Origin: Gordonia prachuapensis
GTDB taxonomy: Bacteria; Actinomycetota; Actinomycetes; Mycobacteriales; Mycobacteriaceae
NCBI RefSeq assembly: GCF_036350515.1
Contig: NZ_JAZDUE010000016.1
Span: 62,001-126,000, forward strand
Direction of reading: 5' to 3'
Length of the DNA stretch: 64,000 nucleotides
A model generated the notes under the pieces. It was not told the origin of the DNA. It saw only the letters and a program-made list of their open reading frames with translations, and searched no databases. A program made the translations under genes and the position numbers. Below, piece by piece: positions 7,164-16,434 of this stretch (positions are counted from its first letter, which is position 1; every line of letters starts with the position of its first letter).

Positions 7164-9256
7164 TCGGTGGTCGACTGCACCTTGAGCCCGAAGTTGTCGG
7201 CCAACGCCGCAACGAGTTGGGCGTCGTGATTGACGATGTCGGTCAGCCGAGAATGAGCGGCGTCGACGATACCTGGTCCCAAGAATTCACGGAGCTGACT
7301 GTAATCGTCGTAGACGATCTCTTGGAGAAGTGGAATGACGTCCGTGCGGATCACGTCGGCAAATGCCTCGACGGATTCTATGGGTTCCCCGTGGTCGAGA
7401 AAGTACGAGTGCCCGATCTGTCGTTCTCGGCCGGCGATGCGAGTGATTGCCGCGTTGAGGTCGTGCAGGAACTGATCGAGCGGCAAATCATCGATCGTCA
7501 CTTCGGATAGCAAGTCGGTGTCGGGCATGAGTTCGATGAACCCGAAGCGACGGCGCAGCGCGGCATCCAGTGATCGGATGCTCTGGTCGGCCGTGTTCAT
7601 AGTGCCCAACACGATCAGGTTCTTTGGCACGGAGAGCGTTTCGCCGCTCGTCGGAAGGGTCACCGCCTGGCCGCGTCGACCGCGCTCTATCACGGTCATC
7701 AGTTCTCCGAAGACGCGTGGGACGTCGGCGCGGTTGATCTCGTCGATGATCAGCACGTACACGTGATCGGGATCGGCGTGTGCTTGTGTCGCAACTCGTT
7801 TCATGATGCCCGGACGTAGTGCCAATTTCAGCTCGGTTTCACCGGAGAGCGGCCGGAAGCCTTCGATGAAGTCTTCGTAGGCGTAGGACGCGTGGAAGGT
7901 GACCTCCGTGAGTCGGTTCGCGCTGCGATTCTCATCAGTCGATCGAAGCAGCCAGGCGGCGAACCCCTTCGCCGCCCGTGTTTTTCCGGTTCCCGGCGGG
8001 CCATAGAAGATCACCTGGCCCTTGCGGTCGAGGATCTTCTTCCAGCCTGTGTAGCGAAGCTCGTCGTCGGTAGTGATGTCCGTGGCATCGTCGTCGCCGT
8101 TCGGTGGCTTTGGAGGTACATCTCGCCCGAGGATGTTGTCGAGTTTGGTCGACGGCACCTTTGCGATCGTGATTACTGCCCAGGATTTGACCGGCTCGGG
8201 GATCGTGTTGCCGGTGCTCAGATCCCAATCCACGTTGATGGTGTGTTTGTACTGGTCGCGCTCGGGTCGCCATTGATATGCGGGTGAGGTCACGGTGCCC
8301 ACGGCGAGGACCTTCGAGGTTCCCCGGTTGGCTATGATCTGGTCGCCTTCTGCGACCTCGGTGAGGCGCCACAGCTCCCGACCCTTACGCGTGATCGCCG
8401 ACTTGTTGCCCTTGTAGGTTTCGGCGAAAGCCGCAGTGAATGCTGCGATGAAGTCGTCCTCGGCGTCGAACAGCGAGAGGTCTCCGACCTCGTCCCACCC
8501 GATACAGATGTATCCGCCCTCACGGCACTCGTCCCAGAATCGGCCGCCCTCACCCGGGGCGATCTTCCAGTACTTCGGCGTATGCCATCCGGCCGGGCCC
8601 GACCATGAGTACAGAAGTTCGATGAACTCCAGAGGATCTGTGTCGGCCAGCTGTGGATAGGCGCGGAGGTGACGGAGGATGCGCTGATTGATGTCGAGAG
8701 TGTCGCCGGTGGTCTCGAGCCCGAACTCCTTCGCGAAATGGGTGAGGTGATTGTGGCTGTAGATTGGCAACACACTGTCGGGGAAGTACAGAAAGAGCGA
8801 CTTCAAGCGCACGGTGCGGGCACCCCGCAGAATGTCGATCTCCGAGGTAGACGTCCACTCGCCCCGATCAGCGAGGTCGAACATCCGCAGGAACCCGGAA
8901 TGCAGGTCGCTCCACGCTTCCTCCACGTTGGCATAACCGCGGGGGTACGCCCATTCACCGCTGTTGCGTCGGAAGATCACGTGCTTGTGTGCGCTGCCGC
9001 CGCTGATGCTGCCGAGGTTCGGCGTTCCCCACTCCAGGAAGTAGGAGTAACTGTTGCGGAAGTCGGGCGTGTTCAGTGCGTAGTCGCTGAGCGTCACTGA
9101 TGGCCAGGAGTCGCGTGGGAAGCGGGCCAGAAACTGGTCCCGTTGGTCAGCCTGCTGGGTTCGAAGTGCCGCGTTTCGAGAGCCCAGGTTTGCATCGATC
9201 GCCTCGTCGAAATCCACCAGTTCTGGCCCTTCTCCGCCACAGGCGGCGCAGATCAT
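7160..9256 (-). CDS. mcrB: McrB, GTP-dependent AAA+ motor with N-terminal EVE-like reader
   Basis: A 698-residue protein. The C-terminal AAA+ GTPase shows Walker A GPPGTGKT (about 418-425), the McrB motif ASYAYEDFIEGFRP, Walker B VLIIDEINRAD (about 495-505) and the McrB signature NTADQSIRSLDAALRRRF. The middle (about 240-390) opens YWKIAPGEGGRFWDECREGG and continues IGWDEVGDLS, resembling an EVE/PUA-like modified-base reader. The first 230 residues form another helical domain seen in such fusions. A CAAC motif lies at the very N-terminus. It is followed by overlapping mcrC. Cleavage of DNA carrying modified cytosines is the known role of the family; the exact modification recognised here is unknown. 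Confidence 0.92.
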   Translation of the reverse strand: MICAACGGEGPELVDFDEAIDANLGSRNAALRTQQADQRDQFLARFPRDSWPSVTLSDYALNTPDFRNSYSYFLEWGTPNLGSISGGSAHKHVIFRRNSGEWAYPRGYANVEEAWSDLHSGFLRMFDLADRGEWTSTSEIDILRGARTVRLKSLFLYFPDSVLPIYSHNHLTHFAKEFGLETTGDTLDINQRILRHLRAYPQLADTDPLEFIELLYSWSGPAGWHTPKYWKIAPGEGGRFWDECREGGYICIGWDEVGDLSLFDAEDDFIAAFTAAFAETYKGNKSAITRKGRELWRLTEVAEGDQIIANRGTSKVLAVGTVTSPAYQWRPERDQYKHTINVDWDLSTGNTIPEPVKSWAVITIAKVPSTKLDNILGRDVPPKPPNGDDDATDITTDDELRYTGWKKILDRKGQVIFYGPPGTGKTRAAKGFAAWLLRSTDENRSANRLTEVTFHASYAYEDFIEGFRPLSGETELKLALRPGIMKRVATQAHADPDHVYVLIIDEINRADVPRVFGELMTVIERGRRGQAVTLPTSGETLSVPKNLIVLGTMNTADQSIRSLDAALRRRFGFIELMPDTDLLSEVTIDDLPLDQFLHDLNAAITRIAGRERQIGHSYFLDHGEPIESVEAFADVIRTDVIPLLQEIVYDDYSQLREFLGPGIVDAAHSRLTDIVNHDAQLVAALADNFGLKVQSTTE

Positions 9257-9433
9257 CGCTTCGCGTCGAGGGTAGCGCCGCGTGGCGTTTGGGCGTCAGA
9301 ACTTGACTCACCTGACCATTGAGGTTCGCCAGGTTGCTGGCGAGATGCTCCTGGCATGGGAATCGAGCTATGTCTTCATCCGGTCTGACGGTGCCGCAGC
9401 GCCGAACTCCGGCTTCTCGATAGAGTCACCTGC

Positions 9434-10219
9434 GTGAGCGCGACGACGGATGGTGATTGCGGCCCGACGATCAGTTCAGTCGGGGATCTTATGGAAGTGC
9501 TCGCGCCCATCGCCAGTGATGGGCGGGAACTTTGGTATCGCGGGCACCGCAACCACACCTGGCGTCTCGAAGCGTCAGCGTTGCGTGAGGAACGCCATCG
9601 TCGCGACGAGCGGGCCATGCTCGCGCGGTTCCGACAGGAAGCTGCGGCCGCCGGTCTCCAGTACGCGTTCGACACCTGGGGCTGGATTACTTTCGCGCAA
9701 CACCACGCGCTTCCCACACGGCTCCTAGATTGGTCGCAGAGTCCGCTCGTGGCACTGTACTTCGCTTGTGAGCGAGATCAGGAGTCGGCTGCTACAGGCG
9801 TTGAGTTCGACGGCGAATTCTTCGTGCTCGACCCGAAGGACTTGAATGCCGAAGCCGGCGACGATGATGGCGGGCACCCGCGTTTGCTCTCAGACTCCGA
9901 TACAAAGCTTAACGACTACCTGCCGGGAAAGGATGCGGAGAACCGCTCTAAGCCTCGGTCGGTCGTGGCGCCCATGACGTTTGACCGCATCCGGTTCCAG
10001 AGTGGCACCTTTACCGTCGCCCAAATTCCTGCCGCGACTGCAAAGCAGGAACCGCTTCGAGACGCGCGAGGCCTCCAGTCGTTCTTGGTCCCCGGCGAGG
10101 CCAAACACAACCTTCGGGAGCAACTCGACACACTCGGGTTTAATGAGGTTTCGATCTACCGTGATCTCGATCGTATTGCTCAGAGAATCAAGGCGGGCCA
10201 TGGGCGGACTGCATCATGA
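9434..10219 (+). CDS. FRG-domain protein
   Basis: A 261-residue protein with the FRG domain: WYRGHRNHTW (residues 34-43), a helix with RFRQEAA, then AQHHALPTRLLDW (88-100) and ALYFACE. FRG domains are named for a conserved Phe/Arg/Gly set. They are common in phage and island genes, but their biochemical role is unproven. The start is GTG at 9434. The gene is divergent from mcrB (178 bases between starts), and its stop overlaps the start of the DUF262 gene by 4 bases (ATGA), so the two products are probably made together. No nuclease motif is evident beyond the FRG core. A toxin or nucleotide-modifying role is only a guess. Confidence 0.85.
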   Translation: MSATTDGDCGPTISSVGDLMEVLAPIASDGRELWYRGHRNHTWRLEASALREERHRRDERAMLARFRQEAAAAGLQYAFDTWGWITFAQHHALPTRLLDWSQSPLVALYFACERDQESAATGVEFDGEFFVLDPKDLNAEAGDDDGGHPRLLSDSDTKLNDYLPGKDAENRSKPRSVVAPMTFDRIRFQSGTFTVAQIPAATAKQEPLRDARGLQSFLVPGEAKHNLREQLDTLGFNEVSIYRDLDRIAQRIKAGHGRTAS

Positions 10220-11367
10220 GAATTGACACCGAACCACTCAGGGAGATCACGGTTTCCCGGTTCCTGCGCATGATTGATGTGGTCGATCTGAATCCGCCGT
10301 ATCAGCGAGAGGGTGGTGTGTGGAGCGAAGAGGCTCGTAGTGTACTCATCGATTCGATTATAAACGGCCTTGACGTGCCGAAGCTCTACTTCGAGGCCGC
10401 GACCTCACGGCGCAAGAGTCCACGAGGTCTGACGTATCAGTATGCCGTCCTTGACGGCAAACAACGCCTCGAGACGATCCTTGCGTTCGTCTCAGACGAA
10501 TTGGCTCTGCCCGACGACTTCATGTTCTTCGAAGACAACACAATCAACGCTAGGAAGATGACGCTGTCGAGGCTTCAGCAGGACTACCCGTTACTGGCGC
10601 GCCGCTTCCTGGACTTCGAGATCCCAATAGTCCGGGTCACAAGCGACAGCGGGGACCTTGTTGAGGAAATGTTTCAGCGGCTGAACAGTTCCACGGCACT
10701 GAACGCGGCCGAGAAGCGGAACGCACTCAGCGGACCCACAAGAGACGCGGCGAACGCGCTCGCCGAGCACTCGTTGCTACAAAGATGCTCGCCGATTCGA
10801 AACGCGCGATACAAGTACCGTGAATTGGGGGCCAAGTTTCTGGCGATTGAGCTTCAGCTGTCAACATCCGGTCGGATTTTAGATACTAAAGCGAACACGC
10901 TCTACAAACTTTTCGTCGACACTCGTGGTGATGTGCCTCGTATCGACGCAAATGAGATGGAGGCCTATCGATCCAGCGCCGAGGAGGTCTTGGATCGCAT
11001 GAAAGATGTGTTCGACGAAAACGACTGGCTGCTTTCCTCTATCGGAACCGTGGTAGTTTACTACATCGCTTTTCGTAAATCAGATTTCGCCAATGTCGTC
11101 GATCGAGACAAGCTGGTGAACTTCGAAGTGCTGCGCAAATCGGCCACGCAGATCGCAGAGTATGAACCATCTTACAATCGAGGGGGAAACGTCAGACTGC
11201 GCGAGTACAACGCATTCGTACAGTCTACAAACGACGGTCGAGCACTCACACGGCGCGCGGAAATTCTGGATAACTTCGTTAAGGGTTATGACGGCTCCGA
11301 TCCACTTTCGGGACTCGATACGATCCCTGATGGGGAGCTACCTGAGACCGATGAAGACGAGCCCTAA
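10216..11367 (+). CDS. DUF262 (GmrSD/ParB-like) protein
   Basis: A 383-residue protein whose N-terminus has the DUF262 core: PPYQREGGVW (27-36), then VLDGKQRLETILAF (78-91). This DGQR-type motif hydrolyses nucleotides in GmrS-like enzymes. There is no C-terminal DUF1524 HNH domain, unlike full GmrSD; instead a helical, acidic tail ends ETDEDEP. It overlaps the FRG gene by 4 bases and is followed by about 400 bases without a recognised gene. Codon use is more AT-rich than in the flanking core genes, which fits horizontal transfer. The pairing suggests that DUF262 senses or uses NTPs while the FRG protein acts as partner; this is inference. Confidence 0.85.
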   Translation: MRIDTEPLREITVSRFLRMIDVVDLNPPYQREGGVWSEEARSVLIDSIINGLDVPKLYFEAATSRRKSPRGLTYQYAVLDGKQRLETILAFVSDELALPDDFMFFEDNTINARKMTLSRLQQDYPLLARRFLDFEIPIVRVTSDSGDLVEEMFQRLNSSTALNAAEKRNALSGPTRDAANALAEHSLLQRCSPIRNARYKYRELGAKFLAIELQLSTSGRILDTKANTLYKLFVDTRGDVPRIDANEMEAYRSSAEEVLDRMKDVFDENDWLLSSIGTVVVYYIAFRKSDFANVVDRDKLVNFEVLRKSATQIAEYEPSYNRGGNVRLREYNAFVQSTNDGRALTRRAEILDNFVKGYDGSDPLSGLDTIPDGELPETDEDEP

Positions 11368-11768
11368 TACAGCACAGTACAAGTTCCACCGCCGCCGCAT
11401 CGTCGGCCGCGACGAAGCACAGCAGCCGATCTGGCGGAGGTCGTGGTCGCTGTTAAGGCCGGACGCCGGTCAGATTCCTAACCGTACCGACGCGATCCGT
11501 CGCGGCGGCTCGCCAATCGTGCCCCGGCTCGAGTCCCGCCGACGACCAAAGGCAACTGGGCGTTCACTCTCGTGCCTCGCTCAAACGACGAATCGAACCG
11601 AACGCCGCTGGTTGAGATATCCAACTCCCGTCGCGTCCAGCATGAAATCAGCGGCTGTAGTGAGTTGTCCTCCGCTACTTCGTCGTGGGCGCCGAGTAGT
11701 GTCCGAAGTGCCCGTTGAAGCATCCAGAACTTATTGCGGGCACCGCCTAACGACTAGCTAGGATTGAT
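11368..11768 (+). other. 401-base intergenic stretch without a recognised gene
   Basis: This lies between the DUF262 gene and the GHKL ATPase gene. An overlapping frame (11162-11761) spans it, but its product has low-complexity, Arg/Ser-rich composition and no recognisable domain, and it runs antiphase through the DUF262 coding end. The stretch presumably holds the promoter of the downstream operon; no clear operator was seen. Confidence 0.4.
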
Positions 11769-14135
11769 ATGTCCGCGGAGACCCTTGACCTTACCCCTTC
11801 CCCACGAATCCTCGATGTGATTGCCGATGTAGACATGCGAGTCGAGGAGTGCCTCGCCGAGCTCATCGATAACGCGCTTGATGAAATCGCCGACGCCCAG
11901 AGGGCGGATCCGGGCTTCGAAGGGCGCGTGGAGGTCGAGTTTCCGTACGGGTCGGAGAAAGTGGGTTCGGATTCGGTTGTTAGCGTAACTGACACGGGTC
12001 GTGGTATGTCTCTGGAGCAGATGCGTCAGGCACTTCGCGCGGGTTCTTCTGGCAACTCTCGCTTCGGCTCGCTGGGGCTGTTCGGCATGGGCTTCAACGT
12101 GGCGACCGGGCGACTCGGCTACACCACGACGGTCGTTTCGGGCCGAGCGGGGGAGGATCACTGGACAATCGCGGAAATCGACATTCAGGCCATGGGTTCG
12201 CGGGACTCATTCCAGGTGCCTATCCGCACGAAGCCCAAGGCCATTGGGGAGCACGGAACCTCAATCAGTGTCACAAGGCTACGACCGGACACGGTCAAGC
12301 GTCTGCGCTGGCCGAACGTGGCCAACAGCGTAAAGGCCCGTCTCGGCCAGACGTATTCTTACATGCTCAGAGCACTAGACGGCACTGAAATCGCCGGGGC
12401 AGACGTGATCGGCGGCCTCGGTGTCGGGCTCACTCTCAATGGGAGTCCCGTGGCTCCATATATCCCGTGCATCTGGTCGCCGACGCGATCAGTGTCCTAT
12501 AAAGGGCAGGACGTGCCAGCGGTCACCCAGGTGCGCCACGAATTGAAGCCCGCGTTCGCCTGCATGGCCTGCGGGCACTGGCACTCGGAGAATCTCGAGG
12601 ATGTCGACTTGTGCCTCCAGTGCGAGTCGGACCGAGTGGAACTTCGCAGTCGCGTCATTCGCGGCTGGCTGGGTATCCAGCGCTACGACGACGCCAGTGA
12701 CTTCGGTATCTCGCTGATCCGCGAGGGCCGCACAATCGTCCACCTAGACAAAGGCCTATTCAGGTGGACCAATCCTGACACCGGCGAGGAGGTGACGGAG
12801 TATCCGATCGAGCTGGGCCGCGGGCGAATTGTAGGCGAACTGCACCTGGACCATGTCCCGGTGAACTACCGAAAGACGGACTTCGGCCGTGACACCGTCG
12901 CATGGAACACCGTGCGTGACACGGTGCGCGGGGACGGCCCGCTCAAAGAACAACTGGCCAAGCAGCACGGGTACCCGCTAAACACGTCGGGGCTTGGCAT
13001 GCTGGTACATGCATACCGCCGGTACGACCCGGGTTACCGCTACCTCGTGCCCGGAGACGGATCAAAGGCGTTGGCAGATCTGGCGCGCAAGTGGGGCCAG
13101 CACTTCCGCGAAGGGCTGTCGGACTACCAGAGCGACGAGATGTGGTGGAAGAACGTAGTCAACCACGAGGAGATCAAGTCTGGGCTCGCTGCGGACGACG
13201 AGGACGACGACATCGAGGATCTCCTTCCCGACTCTGGTGGCCGCGGCTCCGAAGGCGGTTCCAGTGAAGTGGATTCCAACGACGCCGCCGATGCTGCAGA
13301 CGAAGAAGACGACGTTCCCGAGACAATCGCCGAGCGTCGTGTCCGCTACCGAGCCCACGGACGGATCGTCCCCCAGCTCGACGGTACTGAGGTAGTAGTC
13401 CCGGGCCGGAGCCGAACGATCCAGGTGACTGCGTACATCACGTCTGGGGCGGAGTTCATCCAGGGCCCCGACAGATTCTCATCCGTGAGTCTTGAGGCCA
13501 ACGTGCTAGAGCTGTTCATCGACGAGAAGCACCCGCTGTTAGACGGGTTCGGATGGAACCCTGTTGACGTGGCGGTGATGCTGTTTCACGACACCACCTC
13601 CGGATACTTAGGGTACGACGGCAACGCAGGGCACTTCATCGAGCAGGTTCTCGATCAGATCGGTGACCGACGGGTCGACGCCTCGACAGTCCGGCAGTCG
13701 GCCGAGGGGCTACTCGACGAGATCCGCGAAGTTAGCGCACCGATCGTGAAGGGCGATCCGGCTGGCATCTGGGCAGCGTTGTCCCCCAAGGCGAAGATCG
13801 AAACTCAGAAGGCGGCGGCAACGATGGATCGCACGGACTGGGACGAGTTGGAGGCCACCGGCGGGTACTCGGAGTTCCTTAGTCCGCGTGCGTTCGAAGA
13901 TTTGGCAGTGGAGTTGCCCGAGCGCGTGCTCGACAGCGGGATCTTCACGACGACCTACGGGTCGTGGCACGATGAGTCGATCCGAGAGGAGAAGCTGTCG
14001 CACCTAGCCAGTCTGATCAGGGATCTGGAGCGAACTCTTTCAGTCTCGGACAGAATGAGTTCGCGGGAGTTAATTAGGCTCTCTATCGGTTTGGAGTCGC
14101 TGAGCGCGACCGTCGCTCAAAGGTCTCTGTCGTGA
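11769..14135 (+). CDS. GHKL (HSP90/MutL/MORC-like) ATPase
   Basis: A 788-residue protein with the Bergerat ATP-binding fold: N-box ELIDNALDE (31-39), G1 DTGRGM (75-80) and G2 GLFGMGF (103-109). A four-cysteine zinc-ribbon insert (CMAC about 264-267, CLQC about 282-285) follows, then an S5-like part with a hydrolase-style lysine region and, after residue 470, an acidic linker (DEDDDIEDLLP) leading to a C-terminal domain. Such ATPases act as ATP-gated DNA clamps in MutL and MORC proteins and occur with helicases, REases and methylases in prokaryotic restriction-like operons. The stop overlaps the next gene by GTGA. Cytoplasmic; a clamp or sensor role is inferred from the family. Confidence 0.88.
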   Translation: MSAETLDLTPSPRILDVIADVDMRVEECLAELIDNALDEIADAQRADPGFEGRVEVEFPYGSEKVGSDSVVSVTDTGRGMSLEQMRQALRAGSSGNSRFGSLGLFGMGFNVATGRLGYTTTVVSGRAGEDHWTIAEIDIQAMGSRDSFQVPIRTKPKAIGEHGTSISVTRLRPDTVKRLRWPNVANSVKARLGQTYSYMLRALDGTEIAGADVIGGLGVGLTLNGSPVAPYIPCIWSPTRSVSYKGQDVPAVTQVRHELKPAFACMACGHWHSENLEDVDLCLQCESDRVELRSRVIRGWLGIQRYDDASDFGISLIREGRTIVHLDKGLFRWTNPDTGEEVTEYPIELGRGRIVGELHLDHVPVNYRKTDFGRDTVAWNTVRDTVRGDGPLKEQLAKQHGYPLNTSGLGMLVHAYRRYDPGYRYLVPGDGSKALADLARKWGQHFREGLSDYQSDEMWWKNVVNHEEIKSGLAADDEDDDIEDLLPDSGGRGSEGGSSEVDSNDAADAADEEDDVPETIAERRVRYRAHGRIVPQLDGTEVVVPGRSRTIQVTAYITSGAEFIQGPDRFSSVSLEANVLELFIDEKHPLLDGFGWNPVDVAVMLFHDTTSGYLGYDGNAGHFIEQVLDQIGDRRVDASTVRQSAEGLLDEIREVSAPIVKGDPAGIWAALSPKAKIETQKAAATMDRTDWDELEATGGYSEFLSPRAFEDLAVELPERVLDSGIFTTTYGSWHDESIREEKLSHLASLIRDLERTLSVSDRMSSRELIRLSIGLESLSATVAQRSLS

Positions 14136-15829
14136 GCGACATTTCGTTCCTGTCTACCGACCGGATTGCCCAGGGTGGCCCGGCTGGGTTCACTAGGGTG
14201 CTGGAGCGGTTGTTGCCGCTGTTAGGTTTCACCCAGGTCTTGAATATTGACGGGCCGAACGACCAAGGCGGGGACATCATCGCCCGTTACGGCCGCGACT
14301 TGGTCGGCATTCAGGTCAAGTGGCGGCTGGATCCCGCGACGGGCTCGGTTAGCGAGGATGCCGTGGACGAAGTGTCCAGTGCGATAGATGCATACGGTGC
14401 GTCGTCGGGGATCGTCGTCACCAATGGGCGTTTCACCAAGTCGGCGCGTGCCCGCATCGCCGCGTTCGAGAAGGTAGGCCGGTCCATTAAAGTCTGGGAC
14501 GGCGCCGCACTGGTCAAGCTGTACCGCAGCGCCAAGACTTTGCCGCCGTCTATGGAACTGCGTCCGTACCAGGTCGAGGCCGTCGATGAATCGCTCGCCG
14601 CGCTGGACGACCCGGAGCGCCGCAAGGCCCTGGTCTATCTCGCCACTGGGCTGGGCAAAACCGTCGTCGCTGGCTCGGTCGTCGCGGACCGTCTCGAGCG
14701 CGACCCGTCTGGGAAGGTTCTGGTGATCGCCCACGGCGCGCCGCTCGTCGAGCAACTCGAAAAGTCGATGTGGCCATTCATCCCGAAGGACATCACGACG
14801 CAGATGATCGGACAGGGCGAGCACCGCGACGACCTCTCGGGGGTTACGTTCGCGGTACTGCCGACGGCGCACGCGTACGTCGAGCGGGGTTATCGGCCGG
14901 ACTTGATTGTCATCGACGAGGTGCACCACGTCGGTGAAAGCGGCTACTACGCGCACATCATCGAGATGCTTGACGAAGTACCTAGGTTGGGCGTGACCGC
15001 AACTCCTTGGCGCGGGGACAAGTTTGACATCGAGTCGACGTTCGGCCCGCCGGTGGTTGCGATGTCAATCGCCGATGGAATCAGGCGCGGATATCTCGCC
15101 CAGGTGGACTATCAGCTGCTCGCCGACAATATTGACTGGGAGTTTGTGAAAGAGGCGTCGGAGCATTCGTACACAATTAGGGATCTGAACCGTCGGCTGT
15201 TCATTCCGGAACGCGACGAGGCGATCATTCAGCGCCTGACCGGCGTGTGGAACTCCACTCGCGCGCCACGGGGAATAGTGTTTTGCCAGTCGATCGAGCA
15301 TGCGGAGAGGTTCGCCGGGCTGCTGCGTGAGCACTCCTCGTGGCGCGGAGTCGAGACGATCCATAACGACATGGGCGGCCGCGAGCGCCAGCAACGCCTG
15401 CTACGTTTCCGCTCGGGTCAAACGGAGCTTCTGGTTAGCGTCGACTTACTGAATGAGGGGATCGACGTGCCGGATGTGAACATCATCGTGTTCGCTCGAG
15501 TCACGCACTCGCGCCGAATATTCATTCAGCAGCTGGGCCGGGGTCTGCGGCTGAGGGCGGGCAAAGAGCGCGTCGCGGTCCTCGATTGCGTCTCCGACCT
15601 CAGGCGCATCGCCGAGGTCTCGGGGTTCCGCGCGCAGATTGAGGCCGGTGAGTCGGAGGTCCTGAGCGTCAAGCGGTCCAGCTTTGACTTCGAGGACCAG
15701 GGAGTCAAGTCGCTCATTGAGCAGTGGGTCGCAGACGTCGGTGACCTCGCAACAGCTGCTGACATGGTTAGGCTGGAGTTTCCGCCTACCGTCGACGCGC
15801 CCGCTGTCGAGACGAGAGGGCTGACGTGA
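14132..15829 (+). CDS. Mrr-type nuclease fused to DEAD/DEAH-box SF2 helicase
   Basis: A 565-residue fusion. The N-terminal 130 residues are an Mrr/RecB-like endonuclease: GPNDQGGDIIARYG with Asp48, then IQVKW (Gln61-x-Lys63). The rest is a superfamily 2 helicase: RPYQVEAV (Q-motif region), Walker A ATGLGKT (about 170-177), DEVH (about 262-265), VTATPWRGD, a second RecA lobe with IVFCQSIEHAERF, and motif VI QQLGRGLR (about 466-473). It starts with GTG inside the GHKL stop and overlaps the next gene by another GTGA. This is likely the DNA-translocating and cutting subunit of the operon. The call is strong for the domains; the role in restriction is inferred from neighbours. Confidence 0.9.
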   Translation: MSDISFLSTDRIAQGGPAGFTRVLERLLPLLGFTQVLNIDGPNDQGGDIIARYGRDLVGIQVKWRLDPATGSVSEDAVDEVSSAIDAYGASSGIVVTNGRFTKSARARIAAFEKVGRSIKVWDGAALVKLYRSAKTLPPSMELRPYQVEAVDESLAALDDPERRKALVYLATGLGKTVVAGSVVADRLERDPSGKVLVIAHGAPLVEQLEKSMWPFIPKDITTQMIGQGEHRDDLSGVTFAVLPTAHAYVERGYRPDLIVIDEVHHVGESGYYAHIIEMLDEVPRLGVTATPWRGDKFDIESTFGPPVVAMSIADGIRRGYLAQVDYQLLADNIDWEFVKEASEHSYTIRDLNRRLFIPERDEAIIQRLTGVWNSTRAPRGIVFCQSIEHAERFAGLLREHSSWRGVETIHNDMGGRERQQRLLRFRSGQTELLVSVDLLNEGIDVPDVNIIVFARVTHSRRIFIQQLGRGLRLRAGKERVAVLDCVSDLRRIAEVSGFRAQIEAGESEVLSVKRSSFDFEDQGVKSLIEQWVADVGDLATAADMVRLEFPPTVDAPAVETRGLT

Positions 15830-16434
15830 GCAAGCTACCCGACGACATCAAAGACCAAGCGCTCCGGTACGCCTACGCTGTGTTCGACCGCAGACGGTGG
15901 GAACAGGTACCAGCTAGCCAGCGCGGTGCGGTCTTTGATGAATTGGTGGCCGATGCGAAGTTCAGCGAGCCATTGCGGCCGTACCTGACAGCGGCGCAGA
16001 TGCGGGTCTGGATCAAGGACAGCGCCGCGAAGGAGTATCCACGGGCGCTGGAAGGGGTCGGATCGGCATCGCAATACACCACGCGCCGGTTTCCTGGCCC
16101 CGAGGCCATCGTCGGTGCGACGCTTGGTGAGGATTGGGCGGTCATCGCCGAGTCGGTGGAGCAGAAGCCAATGCGCTGCCGTGCGGGCGGCCCCACAGGC
16201 GATGAGGCACTCCTGGCGTGGGGGCCTTACCGGATCTTACGTGATCTGTACTGGGCCGCCTCAGGTGCGAGACTCGCCGGTGAGAACAGGGTAGGAATCG
16301 TAATTACGCGGCCCACAATGGCATGCCTTTCGAACGATGATTGGGAGCATGTTCAGGGGTTATGCGGGCTCATCGGAGCCGAGCCGTTCTCGGTCATGTA
16401 TGCGCCACGTTCGCTGCCCGCGACCGACCCCTAA
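15826..16434 (+). CDS. unknown third subunit of the GHKL/helicase operon
   Basis: A 202-residue protein that I do not recognise. It begins with GTG overlapping the helicase stop (GTGA) and is convergent with, and overlaps by 4 bases, the cytosine methyltransferase gene. The first half is helical and charged (MSKLPDDIKDQALRYAYAVF and on); the second half has short hydrophobic strands (RVGIVITRP, AEPFSVMYAP) that suggest an alpha/beta fold. There is no membrane segment, cysteine cluster or known nuclease motif. Its tight coupling to the ATPase and helicase argues that it is a needed partner, perhaps for target recognition; that is inference. Confidence 0.75.
   Translation: MSKLPDDIKDQALRYAYAVFDRRRWEQVPASQRGAVFDELVADAKFSEPLRPYLTAAQMRVWIKDSAAKEYPRALEGVGSASQYTTRRFPGPEAIVGATLGEDWAVIAESVEQKPMRCRAGGPTGDEALLAWGPYRILRDLYWAASGARLAGENRVGIVITRPTMACLSNDDWEHVQGLCGLIGAEPFSVMYAPRSLPATDP

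Noticed and set aside
11162..11761. 199-residue frame across the DUF262 end and the following gap
   Set aside because: Arg/Ser-rich shadow without a domain or ribosome site; it runs in another frame inside the DUF262 gene.
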